Shown here: piece after piece, positions 16,541 to 24,766 of the stretch
Position numbering within the stretch: the first letter of the stretch is position 1
How the letters are laid out: every line of letters starts with the position of its first letter
From: Sphingomonas sp. NFR04
Lineage (GTDB): Bacteria; Pseudomonadota; Alphaproteobacteria; Sphingomonadales; Sphingomonadaceae
DNA length: 64,000 nt
Reading direction: 5' to 3'
NCBI RefSeq assembly: GCF_900114095.1
Contig: NZ_FORV01000009.1
Location: 124,001-188,000 of the forward strand
The notes under the pieces: model-generated
Told to the model about the DNA's origin: nothing
The model's database searches: none
What the model saw: the letters and a program-made list of their open reading frames with translations, nothing else
Program-made: the position numbers and the translations under genes

Positions 16541-18163
16541 TCAACGATAGCGGCCCATGGTGATCTTCAGGACCTGCGGCTTATCCACCAGGTTGAGACC
16601 GTAATCGGTCTGGTCGCCGTTCCAGACGCGCGACGTCTTCCACTTGCCGTCGACGAAGCTGCCCTCCTCGGCACGCAGCAGGATGCCGCCCGGCGCGCTG
16701 CCTTCCGCCGCCGAGAAGCTGACGCGGACATGATCGCCCACCACCAGGAACTCGTTGTCGGAAAGCTGCGCCACCGCGACCCCGCCGATCTTCTCCGCGC
16801 CCCAGGGGGCGGGCTCGCTCTTCAGGAAGGTCCATTCCTTCATGCCGAACTGCCACTGGCCCCAATCGGCGCTGATCTGCCAGCCGCCCATCGCGGTCGA
16901 GCGCGGCTTGCCGTCGTCGGGCCGCGCCACGCCCCAGGTCGGGCGAGTGAAGGCGATCCGTGCCCAGTCGCGCGCCATGCCGTGCAGCATGCCATAGGGC
17001 AGCGCGAACGCATCCAGCGTCGCCGGCTCGAGATCGCGCGAGCCGAGCGGATAGTTGTAATAGCCGGTGCCATCCATGCCGAACGGCGCAAAGCCGATCG
17101 CGCCGCGACCCAGCGCCTCGTAGAAGAAGCGAGCGAACTCGCGGGCGTTGCCGATCTCCGGCACCAGCAGCGCGTTGTCGGGACGGGCATATTTTTCGAG
17201 GTACAGCGCCACATTGTCGCTGGTGCGATCGTAGAGATCGGGCGCGGCGAAATCGAGCGCAGGCGCGGCGGCCTTCCAGATGTCGAGCACGTCCTGCTGC
17301 GGTCCGCCACTCGCCACGCCGTCGGGATCGGGCACGTTGGACGGGCCGGCGAGCGCCGCGTTGACGTACATCGGCAGCGGCTTCACCGCCTTGCCCGCCG
17401 CCGCGATCGCATTGACGTAGCGCGCGACATACCAGCTGTTGAACGCGCGATCGGCCTGGGTACCAAAGGCCTGCGCCCAGGTGCCGCGCTTGCCCGTCTT
17501 CTTCGCGAGTTCGGCCGGAATGGCCTGCGCGAACAGCCGGTTGCCCTCGGCGGAGAAGTCGCGGGGGTTGCGATAGCTGCCCGTCTCGTTCTCCGGCTGG
17601 ACCAGGATCACGGTGTTCTGCGGATCATGGTCGCGAAGATATTCCATCACCTTCACGAAGGCGCGCATGTCAGCCTTCAGCGTCTCGGCCCCGTGCGCGC
17701 TCAGCACGCCGTGATCCTTGCCGTCGCGCGTCTTCATCCGCGGGAAGCGCTTCGCATCCAGCTTCACCCAGTCGGGCGTGTAGCTGTAGCTGGTGTTCTT
17801 CCAGGTGCCGAACCACAAGAGCACCACCCGCTTGTCGTGCGCGCGGGCCTGCTCGAGCAGCGTCTGGAGGAAGCTGAGGTCGAACTCGCCCTCGCGCGGC
17901 TCCACCTGCTGCCACGCGATCGGCACTTCCACGGTATTGGCATGCATCCGATCGAGCACCGCCCAGGCGGTCGCGAGCGGCTCGGCATAGTTGCTCGAAT
18001 TGTTGACCTGCCCGCCCAGCATCAGGAACGGTGCGCCGTCGACGATCAGCGCATGGCGGCCGTTCTTCGTCTCGATGTGCGGCACCGGCGTCGCCGTCTG
18101 GGCGGCCGCCGTGCCCGCGAGCAGCAGCGCCAGCGCGGCGCCTTGAAGCAGTTGCAGTCTCAT
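16541..18163 (-). CDS. GH35 beta-galactosidase (xyloglucan type, DUF5597 C-terminus)
   Basis: A 540-aa exported enzyme; ATG 18163 follows GGGAGAAG and starts the signal MRLQLLQGAALALLLAGTAAAQ. The GH35 barrel carries the acid/base Glu in VQPENETGSY (about residue 190) and the nucleophile Glu in LVPEIGNA (about 335). The C-terminal portion (FLVVGDHVRVSF onward) matches the DUF5597-type domain of short bacterial GH35 enzymes such as Cellvibrio Bgl35A, which takes galactose off xyloglucan side chains. Its start codon overlaps the stop of the GH74 gene (ATGA), so the two are translationally coupled. With the neighbours this is the galactose-removing step of xyloglucan degradation. Confidence 0.9.
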   Translation of the reverse strand: MRLQLLQGAALALLLAGTAAAQTATPVPHIETKNGRHALIVDGAPFLMLGGQVNNSSNYAEPLATAWAVLDRMHANTVEVPIAWQQVEPREGEFDLSFLQTLLEQARAHDKRVVLLWFGTWKNTSYSYTPDWVKLDAKRFPRMKTRDGKDHGVLSAHGAETLKADMRAFVKVMEYLRDHDPQNTVILVQPENETGSYRNPRDFSAEGNRLFAQAIPAELAKKTGKRGTWAQAFGTQADRAFNSWYVARYVNAIAAAGKAVKPLPMYVNAALAGPSNVPDPDGVASGGPQQDVLDIWKAAAPALDFAAPDLYDRTSDNVALYLEKYARPDNALLVPEIGNAREFARFFYEALGRGAIGFAPFGMDGTGYYNYPLGSRDLEPATLDAFALPYGMLHGMARDWARIAFTRPTWGVARPDDGKPRSTAMGGWQISADWGQWQFGMKEWTFLKSEPAPWGAEKIGGVAVAQLSDNEFLVVGDHVRVSFSAAEGSAPGGILLRAEEGSFVDGKWKTSRVWNGDQTDYGLNLVDKPQVLKITMGRYR

Positions 18164-20367
18164 TTCTTCTCCCTTGCCGGATCGCCATAGAACAGCCCGC
18201 GCCCGTCCGTGCCGAGATAGACCCGGCCGGCGACGCGCGGATCGCCCGAAATCACGCGGAACCGCAGGCCCCATTGGTGCCCGTCGTCGTTGATCCGCTG
18301 CCAATGTTTCCCCAGATCGTCCGAGCGCCACACGGCGCGCAGGCCGGCCAGCGTGCCCACGGCATAGAGGCTGGGCTCACGCCCCTGCCCCTTGCCGAGG
18401 CCGAACAGCTCCACCTGCAGCGCGCCGCTCGCGGGCTGGAACGACGCGCCGCCATCTGTGCTGCGCCACAGCTGCGCGCCCAGCTTCAGCCAAAGCTCGC
18501 CTGCTGCGAAGGGCGAAGCGACCAGGGTCGACTGCTGCTCGCGGTTGCGGATACGCGCCGCTGATAGATCCTTCGGGAGTCCGCGCCCGGCGAGCGGCAC
18601 GAAATGCGCGCCGCCATCGCGCGAGCCCAGCACATGGGCGTCGCTCACCGCATAGAAGCGCGCCGGATCGACCTTGTCCGCGGTTGCGCGGGTGCTGCCC
18701 GGCAGCCCCGCCACGGGCAGCCAGGTCTTGCCGCCGTCACGGGTGCGCAGCGGTTCGGGCGCGCCCACCAGCATCGTGGCACCATCGGCGGAAACGCTGA
18801 TCGCCGCTTCGCCGTTCAGGTCGGCGCGGACGGGCGGATTGCCCATCGCCGGCACCTTCACCGGCACCCAACTGCGCCCGCCATCCTCGGAGCGGCCGAG
18901 CGAAGCGTCGCGCGGGCGGTTCGCATAGAGGCTGCCGCTGCGCACGATCACGCTCGGCTTGCGGCCCGCATAATCGAGCGTGTTGGTGTTGGAGAGATAG
19001 GGGTTGGTAAAGCTGGGCTGGGGCGAGACGGCGAAATCATCGTGCACGAACCCCGCCAGGTCGCCGAAGCCGGAGACGAGATGCGCGCCGCCGGTCGGCG
19101 AGATCAGCGTGATGATCGCGGTCTGCTCGATGCCGAGCACCCAGGGCGCCCAGTCGACACGGGCCTGCCCTGCCGCCCCGGTTGCATAAACCGTGGCCCC
19201 CGTCGTGTAGGCGATGTGCCCGGCATCGAACGGATCGATCGCGAGGCCGGTGATCCAATGGCCGAAATCCGCGCCCTTGCCTTCGTGCAGCAGGAAGGGC
19301 GACGCGGTAATGTCGCGGCGGCTGCGCGGCCCGAGATCCTGCCAGTGCGCGCCCCCGTCGCGCGACAGCCACATCGTATCGCCAAGCTTGTACCGATCCA
19401 GCGTGCTGATCGCCACGGTGCCCGGTGCCGAAGCGGCGACCGCGACTCCCAATATGCCGCCCTCGCGGTGATCGGGCGGCGTGATCGCCTGCCCCTTGCC
19501 GTCCGGCGTGAAGCGCCACACCGCGCCGTCCAGCGCATCGCTCTGGCCGATGCCGGTGGCATAGCCGACATATAGCGTGCCGTCCGCGGCGATCGCTGCC
19601 TTGACGGCGAGCATCTCCTGCCCGGGACCCGCGACCGGCAGCCAGCTCGCGCCGCCATCCTCGGAACGATAGAGGTGGACGGCTCCCGGATCGGCGACAC
19701 CCGCCCAGATCCGCCGCGAGCCGGTGCCGCGCGCGCCGCTGCTCGGATCGAACGCGACGAACGCCACGCCGCCACGCCTCTGGCGGGGTGCGGGCGTGCC
19801 AAGTCCTGCCACGGGGAAAGCGGTAATCTTGGACCAGTGCGCGCCCGCATCGTCGCTGCGCCACAGGCCGTCATGCCGTGAGCCGAAAAACAACGTCGTC
19901 GTACGGTTCGGATCCACCGCCAGCCGCTCGCCAAGGCCGCGCCCCGCCTCGTTGCCGCCCATCGCGAAGGGCACCGGCGTCACCGCCCAGGTCGCCCCGC
20001 GATCGGTCGATCGCAGGATCGCCGCCGGGGCGTTCGCGCCCATCCCCGCGGCCATGGTGACCACCGCCGGATCGCGCGGATCGGGCGCGATGCTCTCGAT
20101 GCCCATATAGCTCGAGACAACGTTGCCATCCTGCAGCGGCACCCAACGCGCCGCAGCAGCGTCCCACCGATACGCGCCGCCCATGTCGGTGCGCAGATAG
20201 GCGAGCCCGCGCTCGGCCGGGCTGAACACGATGCCCGGCGCATAGCCGCCGGCGCCCACCGTCACATTGGTCCAGCGATAGGGGATTTGCGCGCGCGCCA
20301 CACCTCCGGCCGGCGCGGCCAGGATGGCAAGCGCCGCGAACATGCCGAGCGACATGGAACGCCTCAT
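18160..20367 (-). CDS. GH74 endo-xyloglucanase
   Basis: A 735-aa exported protein; ATG 20367 has GGGGAGAGGA directly upstream and starts the signal MRRSMSLGMFAALAILAAPAGG. The sequence is built from seven-bladed propeller repeats with sialidase-like Asp boxes (RSTDRGATW, RSDDAGAHW, RSEDGGASW, RSEDGGRSW). GH74 hallmarks are AYLRTDMGGAYRWD with the expected catalytic Asp (about residue 60), GRGLGERLAVDPN and FFGSRHDGLWRS. GH74 enzymes cut the beta-1,4-glucan backbone of xyloglucan. First gene of the operon GH74-GH35-GH31; its upstream region carries a xyl-box-like palindrome and paired ACTTTTACAG repeats. A reducing-end-specific exo mode cannot be excluded from sequence alone. Confidence 0.92.
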   Translation of the reverse strand: MRRSMSLGMFAALAILAAPAGGVARAQIPYRWTNVTVGAGGYAPGIVFSPAERGLAYLRTDMGGAYRWDAAAARWVPLQDGNVVSSYMGIESIAPDPRDPAVVTMAAGMGANAPAAILRSTDRGATWAVTPVPFAMGGNEAGRGLGERLAVDPNRTTTLFFGSRHDGLWRSDDAGAHWSKITAFPVAGLGTPAPRQRRGGVAFVAFDPSSGARGTGSRRIWAGVADPGAVHLYRSEDGGASWLPVAGPGQEMLAVKAAIAADGTLYVGYATGIGQSDALDGAVWRFTPDGKGQAITPPDHREGGILGVAVAASAPGTVAISTLDRYKLGDTMWLSRDGGAHWQDLGPRSRRDITASPFLLHEGKGADFGHWITGLAIDPFDAGHIAYTTGATVYATGAAGQARVDWAPWVLGIEQTAIITLISPTGGAHLVSGFGDLAGFVHDDFAVSPQPSFTNPYLSNTNTLDYAGRKPSVIVRSGSLYANRPRDASLGRSEDGGRSWVPVKVPAMGNPPVRADLNGEAAISVSADGATMLVGAPEPLRTRDGGKTWLPVAGLPGSTRATADKVDPARFYAVSDAHVLGSRDGGAHFVPLAGRGLPKDLSAARIRNREQQSTLVASPFAAGELWLKLGAQLWRSTDGGASFQPASGALQVELFGLGKGQGREPSLYAVGTLAGLRAVWRSDDLGKHWQRINDDGHQWGLRFRVISGDPRVAGRVYLGTDGRGLFYGDPAREKK

Positions 20368-20421
20368 TCCTCTCCCCTCCCGCACACGAGCCGCTGGCTC
20401 TTTTACGATTGCGTGCAAGGA

Positions 20422-20435
20422 GGTTAGCGCTACCA
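20422..20435. promoter_or_regulatory. xyl-box-like LacI-family operator before the GH74 operon
   Basis: GGTTAGCGCTACCA; its reverse complement TGGTAGCGCTAACC differs at one position from the 14-bp TGGTAGCGCTAACA box known for the LacI-family regulator XylR of Xanthomonas. It lies 55 nt before the GH74 start. Related sites occur at 21478, 36916 and 41642. Confidence 0.6.
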
Positions 20436-20465
20436 GCCGCCGAAGGGAACCGTGTTTTGAAATTT

Positions 20466-20492
20466 ACTTTTACAGATGAATGACTTTTACAG
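20466..20492. promoter_or_regulatory. Direct repeat ACTTTTACAG in the divergent promoter
   Basis: ACTTTTACAG occurs at 20466-20475 and 20483-20492, 17 nt start to start, between the divergent GH74 operon and the SGNH esterase. The first copy with its flank (ACTTTTACAGATGAA) matches 13 of 15 bases of the reverse complement at 29375-29389 before another TBDR. It may be an operator of a further regulator. Confidence 0.45.
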
Positions 20493-20538
20493 TGGCCAGC
20501 CTGCGGATAATCGCGGTCCGGTCATGAGGAATATCCAG

Positions 20539-21390
20539 ATGCAACAGGCATTTGACCGCCCTTCATCGCCGCGGCTCGGGCGGCACATGGTCCGCATTGC
20601 CGCCCCGCTGCTTGCGCTGCTGCTGGCAGGCGCGAACGATCCGGAGCAACCCTATCGCTCCAGCCCTGAACGACGCATCGTCGAAGATCGTCGCGATTGG
20701 GGACCGTGGCTTGGGCCGTTCCGCGCCAAGCTCGTGCCGAGCATGATGCAGGATTTCGGCGAACGCTATCTCTATGCGGCTGCCAATGCCGCGCTTCCGC
20801 CGCCCAGAAAAGCTGAGCAGCGGGTGGTGTTCATCGGCGATTCGATCACCGACGGCTGGGACCTCACCCGCAGCTTTCCGGGCCAGCCCTATGTCAATCG
20901 TGGCATCGGCGGCCAGGTGACCGCGCAGATGCTGGTCCGGTTCGAACAGGATGTCGTGGCGCTCCATCCCCGGGCGGTGGTGATTCTGGGCGGCGTCAAT
21001 GACGTCACCGGCGTTCTCCAGGTCGAAAGCGCCGAGTCGATCCTCGCCAATATCGAGGCAATGGCCGACATCGCCACTGCCCATGGCATCGCCGTCGTGC
21101 TGTGCTCGATCCTCCCCGTGAACGACGACGGAGAGGCCGCGCGGAACGTCGTGCGGGAGCGCAAGCCTGCCGAACTCCGTCGGATCAACGCCGGGCTCCG
21201 CGCCCTCGCCGCCAAGCGGCACTTTGCCTATGCCGATTATGATGCAGTGCTGGCGGACGATCGCGGCCTGCTGCGCGCGGGCTATGCGCGAGATGGCATC
21301 CACCCCCTTCCACAAGCCTATGCGCGAATGGCGCCGGTGGTTGCCCGTGCACTCCAGCGCGCGCTGACGCGTTCTCACACAAGTATTTGA
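20539..21390 (+). CDS. Exported SGNH/GDSL esterase
   Basis: About 283 aa. ATG 20539 is chosen because AGGA lies 8 nt upstream; in-frame ATGs at 20476, 20524 and 20587 are alternatives. A hydrophobic signal (MVRIAAPLLALLLAGA) follows a basic segment. The SGNH blocks are present: VVFIGDSITDGWD (Ser), the GIGG loop (Gly), ILGGVNDV (Asn) and DGIHPLPQAY (Asp-His). Such enzymes are periplasmic or secreted carbohydrate esterases or lipases. Divergence from the GH74 operon over shared operators suggests deacetylation of xyloglucan oligosaccharides, which are often acetylated on galactose; that substrate is inference. Confidence 0.85.
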   Translation: MQQAFDRPSSPRLGRHMVRIAAPLLALLLAGANDPEQPYRSSPERRIVEDRRDWGPWLGPFRAKLVPSMMQDFGERYLYAAANAALPPPRKAEQRVVFIGDSITDGWDLTRSFPGQPYVNRGIGGQVTAQMLVRFEQDVVALHPRAVVILGGVNDVTGVLQVESAESILANIEAMADIATAHGIAVVLCSILPVNDDGEAARNVVRERKPAELRRINAGLRALAAKRHFAYADYDAVLADDRGLLRAGYARDGIHPLPQAYARMAPVVARALQRALTRSHTSI

Positions 21391-21477
21391 TTTAACTTCC
21401 AAATCGCATTGTTAACGTGAACAGGTTTCATGGGTAAACCTTCGTTTCACATTATTGTTGCGATAAATCCTAGCTAA

Positions 21478-21491
21478 TGGTAGCGCAAACA
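21478..21491. promoter_or_regulatory. xyl-box-like operator before TBDR 2
   Basis: TGGTAGCGCAAACA matches 13 of 14 bases of TGGTAGCGCTAACA. It lies 102 nt before the TBDR start. Just upstream, AGGTTT (21423-21428) and AAACCT (21436-21441) form a separate small inverted repeat. Confidence 0.6.
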
Positions 21492-21593
21492 TCCGGATGC
21501 CGGGATCACACCGGCACCGCGTGCGCGACATGCGTTTCCATGCGCCGCCACACCATCTGCGATCGGCGCCAAAGGCGCCCAGGGAGGGGACTC

Positions 21594-24500
21594 ATGATCA
21601 ACCGCTTGCCATCATCTTTTCATGCTTCGTCGTTGACCGCCGCGCTGCGCGCTGGCGCTTCACTGGCAACGTTGTCACTGCTGGGACTGTCGGGCACCGC
21701 GCTTGCCCAGACCGCAGCTGCCGCGCGGCAAGACAGCGAAGCCGCGACCCAGGATGCCACCGGAGCGAATAGCAGCGCAGCCGACGGCGCCCAGGAAATC
21801 GTCGTCACCGGCATCCGCGCTTCGCTGCAGAGCGCGCGCAACCGCAAGCGCGACGCCGAGCAGGTGGTCGATTCGATCACCGCGCAGGACATCGGCGCCC
21901 TGCCCGACCGCTCGGTCTCCGAAGCGCTGCAGCGCGTGCCGGGCGTCACGCTCCAGCGCACCAACGAGAACCGCGATCCGGCGCGCCTGTCGTCCGAAGG
22001 CGGCGGCGTGTTCATCCGCGGCCTGTCCTGGGTCCGTTCGGAGCTGAACGGCCGCGACGTCTTCTCGGCGAGCAACGGCCGCGGCCTGTCGTTCGAGGAC
22101 GTGTCGTCGGACCTGCTGGTCGGCGTCGACGTGTACAAGAATCCCTCGGCCGAGCTGGTCGAGGGCGGCATCGGCGGCATCGTCAACCTGCGCACGCGCA
22201 AGCCGTTCGATTCGCCCGGCTATGTCTTCGCCCTCTCCGGCGACGCCAACTATGCCGATCTGCGCAAGAAGACCTTCTGGTCGGGCAACGCGCTCGCCAG
22301 CGGCCGCTGGCAGACCCCGCTCGGCGAGATGGGCCTGCTGCTCAGCTATTCGATCAACAATATCGGCAACCGCACCGACAGCATCACCGCGGGCCGCTAT
22401 GACCGCGGCACGCTGACCGCACCGCAGGACGGCCTCGCCGCCGGCACCAACGTCTACATCCCCGCCGGCATGGGCTTCCGCCGCATCGACTGGCAGCAGA
22501 AGCGCACCGCGTTCGACGGCTCGTTCCAGTGGAAGCCGACCGACACGCTGCAGCTGACCTTCGAGGCGCTGATCTCCAAGGCGACGCCGCACGACATCGA
22601 ATATGCCGTGGGCGACTATGACACGCCGTCGTCGGACAACAGCAGCTACAAGTTCGGGCCGAACCATGAGCTGCAGTCGGGCACGATCACCAACCGCAAC
22701 CTCAACCTCGACACGCGTGCCGGCAGCCAGGACAAGAAGACCCAGGACTTCTCGGGCAACCTGCGCTGGACGCCGAACGAGAACTGGTCGGTCACCGCGG
22801 ACCTGCAGTACATCAAGTCCACCGCAAAGGTGTACAGCATGACGGCGTTCACCGGCGCCAGCATCCCGACGACGATCGCCTTCGATTTCAGCGGCGACGA
22901 TCCGTCGATGACCTTCACGCCGACCAACAGTGCCCAGTCGCTCACCAACAAGAACGATTATTGGTGGGCCGCCGCGATGGATCACATCGAGGACAACGAG
23001 GCGCATGAATGGGCGAGCCGCGCGGACGTGGAGTACACCGTCACCGACAGCGACTTCCTGAAGTCGTTCCGGGTGGGCGGCCGCTACACCGATCGCAACG
23101 CCACCACGCGCCAGAGCACCTACAATTGGGCCATGCTCTCGGCACAATACTGGGATCAGAGCAGCCCGGTCTTCCTCAACCAGACCGGCCGTGCCGGGGG
23201 CCCGCAGAGTGCCGGCCTGCCGAACCAAACCTCGCTGATCAACTACAACAACTTCTTCCGTGGCAAGGTGCCCCAGCCGGGCGCGGGCTTCTGGTTCCCG
23301 TCGGCCGGCCTCGTCCAGAATGGCACGGCCAATGCCTATGACTATCTGAAGAACACCGAGAAGGTCGACGCGGACGGCCGGCCCACCGGCTGGACGCCGC
23401 TGTCCAACGCCTACGACCAGAATGGCGGCACCAACAACCAGACCGAGCGGACCTATGCCGGCTACGCGCTGATGCGCTTCGGCATGGACCAGAGCCCGAT
23501 CGGCAAGTTCGACGGCAACATCGGCGTCCGCGTGATCCGCACGGAGAACTCGGCGACGGGCACGCCGATTTCCGTCGCCGCGCCCAATTCCTCGCCGAGC
23601 CTGTGCGTGGTCGGCACGCCGATCACTACCGGCCCGCGCGCCGGCCAGACCGTGAACGCCACCGACTGCGCGAACTATGCGGCTGCATTCGCCTTCGCGG
23701 GTGGCAAGATCACCCAGGCGACGGTGGGTGACGGGTCCTACACCGATGTGCTGCCCAGCCTGAACCTGCGCTTCTTCCTGAAGGACAATCTCCAGCTCCG
23801 CTTCGCTGCGGCCAAGGCGATCGTCCGGCCGACCTTCGCGCAGCTCAACCCCTATGTGCAGCTGGGCTTCAGTTTCGATTCAGTGACCGGCATCGCCACC
23901 GGCGTCGGCGCGAACGGCCAGTTGACCGGCTCCACCGGCAGCGCCGGCAACCCGAACCTCAAGCCCACCCGCTCGAACCAGTTCGACCTCAGCCTCGAAT
24001 ATTATTTCGGGCGTTCGAACAGCATCACGCTGGCCGGGTTCTACAAGGACATCTCGAACTACATCTTCGCCGGGACCACGCAGCAGACCTTCACCTCGAA
24101 CGGCCAGACGCTGACCTTCAACGTGACCCAGCAGACCAACGGATCGAAGGGCAAGATCAAGGGCTTCGAGCTCGGCTACACCCAGTTCTTCGACATGCTG
24201 CCGGGCGCGCTCGGCGGCCTGGGCTTCAGCGGCAACTTCACCTTCGTCGATTCGTCGGGCGGCAAGAACACCGCGGTGAACGTGTTCGACTCGACCCAGA
24301 CCGGCAATGCCGGCCTGAGCCTGCCGCTGGAAGGCCTGTCGAAGACCTCGTACAACGCCGCGTTGGTCTATGAGAAATACGGCATCTCCGCGCGTGCCGC
24401 CTATAACTGGCGCTCGCACTATCTGCTGACGACTTCGGCCGCGAACCTCAACTATCCGGTCTGGTCGGAAAGCTACGGCCAGCTCGACGCGTCGGTCCTC

Positions 24501-24656
24501 TACTCGCTCAACAAGCACATCAAGATCGGCGTGCAGGGCTACAACCTGCTCAACTCGCGGACCTTCCTCGACGTGGGCGATCCCAGCCTGAAGCCGCGCT
24601 ACAGCTGGACGGACACGGATCGGCGCTTCGCCTTCCTGTTCCGCTCGGTCTTCTAA
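21594..24656 (+). CDS. TonB-dependent receptor, probable xyloglucan-oligosaccharide transporter
   Basis: A 1,020-aa outer-membrane receptor. The ATG at 21594 (MINRLPSS) follows AGGGAGGGG; upstream in-frame ATGs lack this site. The signal ends GTALAQ. A TonB-box-like EIVVTGIRASL precedes a plug with ITAQDIGALPDRSVSEALQR and VPGVTLQRTNENRDPARLSS; the barrel ends in DRRFAFLFRSVF. Placed directly after the divergent GH74 operon and esterase, and carrying a near-perfect xyl-box-like site, it is the best candidate for importing xyloglucan fragments. A hairpin follows the stop, then the halogenase-like gene. Ligand specificity cannot be read from sequence. Confidence 0.93.
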   Translation: MINRLPSSFHASSLTAALRAGASLATLSLLGLSGTALAQTAAAARQDSEAATQDATGANSSAADGAQEIVVTGIRASLQSARNRKRDAEQVVDSITAQDIGALPDRSVSEALQRVPGVTLQRTNENRDPARLSSEGGGVFIRGLSWVRSELNGRDVFSASNGRGLSFEDVSSDLLVGVDVYKNPSAELVEGGIGGIVNLRTRKPFDSPGYVFALSGDANYADLRKKTFWSGNALASGRWQTPLGEMGLLLSYSINNIGNRTDSITAGRYDRGTLTAPQDGLAAGTNVYIPAGMGFRRIDWQQKRTAFDGSFQWKPTDTLQLTFEALISKATPHDIEYAVGDYDTPSSDNSSYKFGPNHELQSGTITNRNLNLDTRAGSQDKKTQDFSGNLRWTPNENWSVTADLQYIKSTAKVYSMTAFTGASIPTTIAFDFSGDDPSMTFTPTNSAQSLTNKNDYWWAAAMDHIEDNEAHEWASRADVEYTVTDSDFLKSFRVGGRYTDRNATTRQSTYNWAMLSAQYWDQSSPVFLNQTGRAGGPQSAGLPNQTSLINYNNFFRGKVPQPGAGFWFPSAGLVQNGTANAYDYLKNTEKVDADGRPTGWTPLSNAYDQNGGTNNQTERTYAGYALMRFGMDQSPIGKFDGNIGVRVIRTENSATGTPISVAAPNSSPSLCVVGTPITTGPRAGQTVNATDCANYAAAFAFAGGKITQATVGDGSYTDVLPSLNLRFFLKDNLQLRFAAAKAIVRPTFAQLNPYVQLGFSFDSVTGIATGVGANGQLTGSTGSAGNPNLKPTRSNQFDLSLEYYFGRSNSITLAGFYKDISNYIFAGTTQQTFTSNGQTLTFNVTQQTNGSKGKIKGFELGYTQFFDMLPGALGGLGFSGNFTFVDSSGGKNTAVNVFDSTQTGNAGLSLPLEGLSKTSYNAALVYEKYGISARAAYNWRSHYLLTTSAANLNYPVWSESYGQLDASVLYSLNKHIKIGVQGYNLLNSRTFLDVGDPSLKPRYSWTDTDRRFAFLFRSVF

Positions 24657-24668
24657 GCTTCATCCTCC

Positions 24669-24699
24669 TGCCCCCGGTACCGCATGGTATCCGGGGGCA
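24669..24699 (+). terminator. Hairpin terminator after TBDR 2
   Basis: TGCCCCCGG (24669-24677) pairs with CCGGGGGCA (24691-24699); an inner TACC/GGTA stem closes a GCAT loop with one bulged T. A T-rich tail (TATTCTAT) follows. It separates the receptor from the halogenase-like gene 67 nt on and may act as a partial terminator. Confidence 0.75.
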
Positions 24700-24766
24700 T
24701 ATTCTATCGACCGCGGATCGCGCCCAAGCTCGGCCGCACGGATCTTTGAACCGAGAGGGTGGCGTG

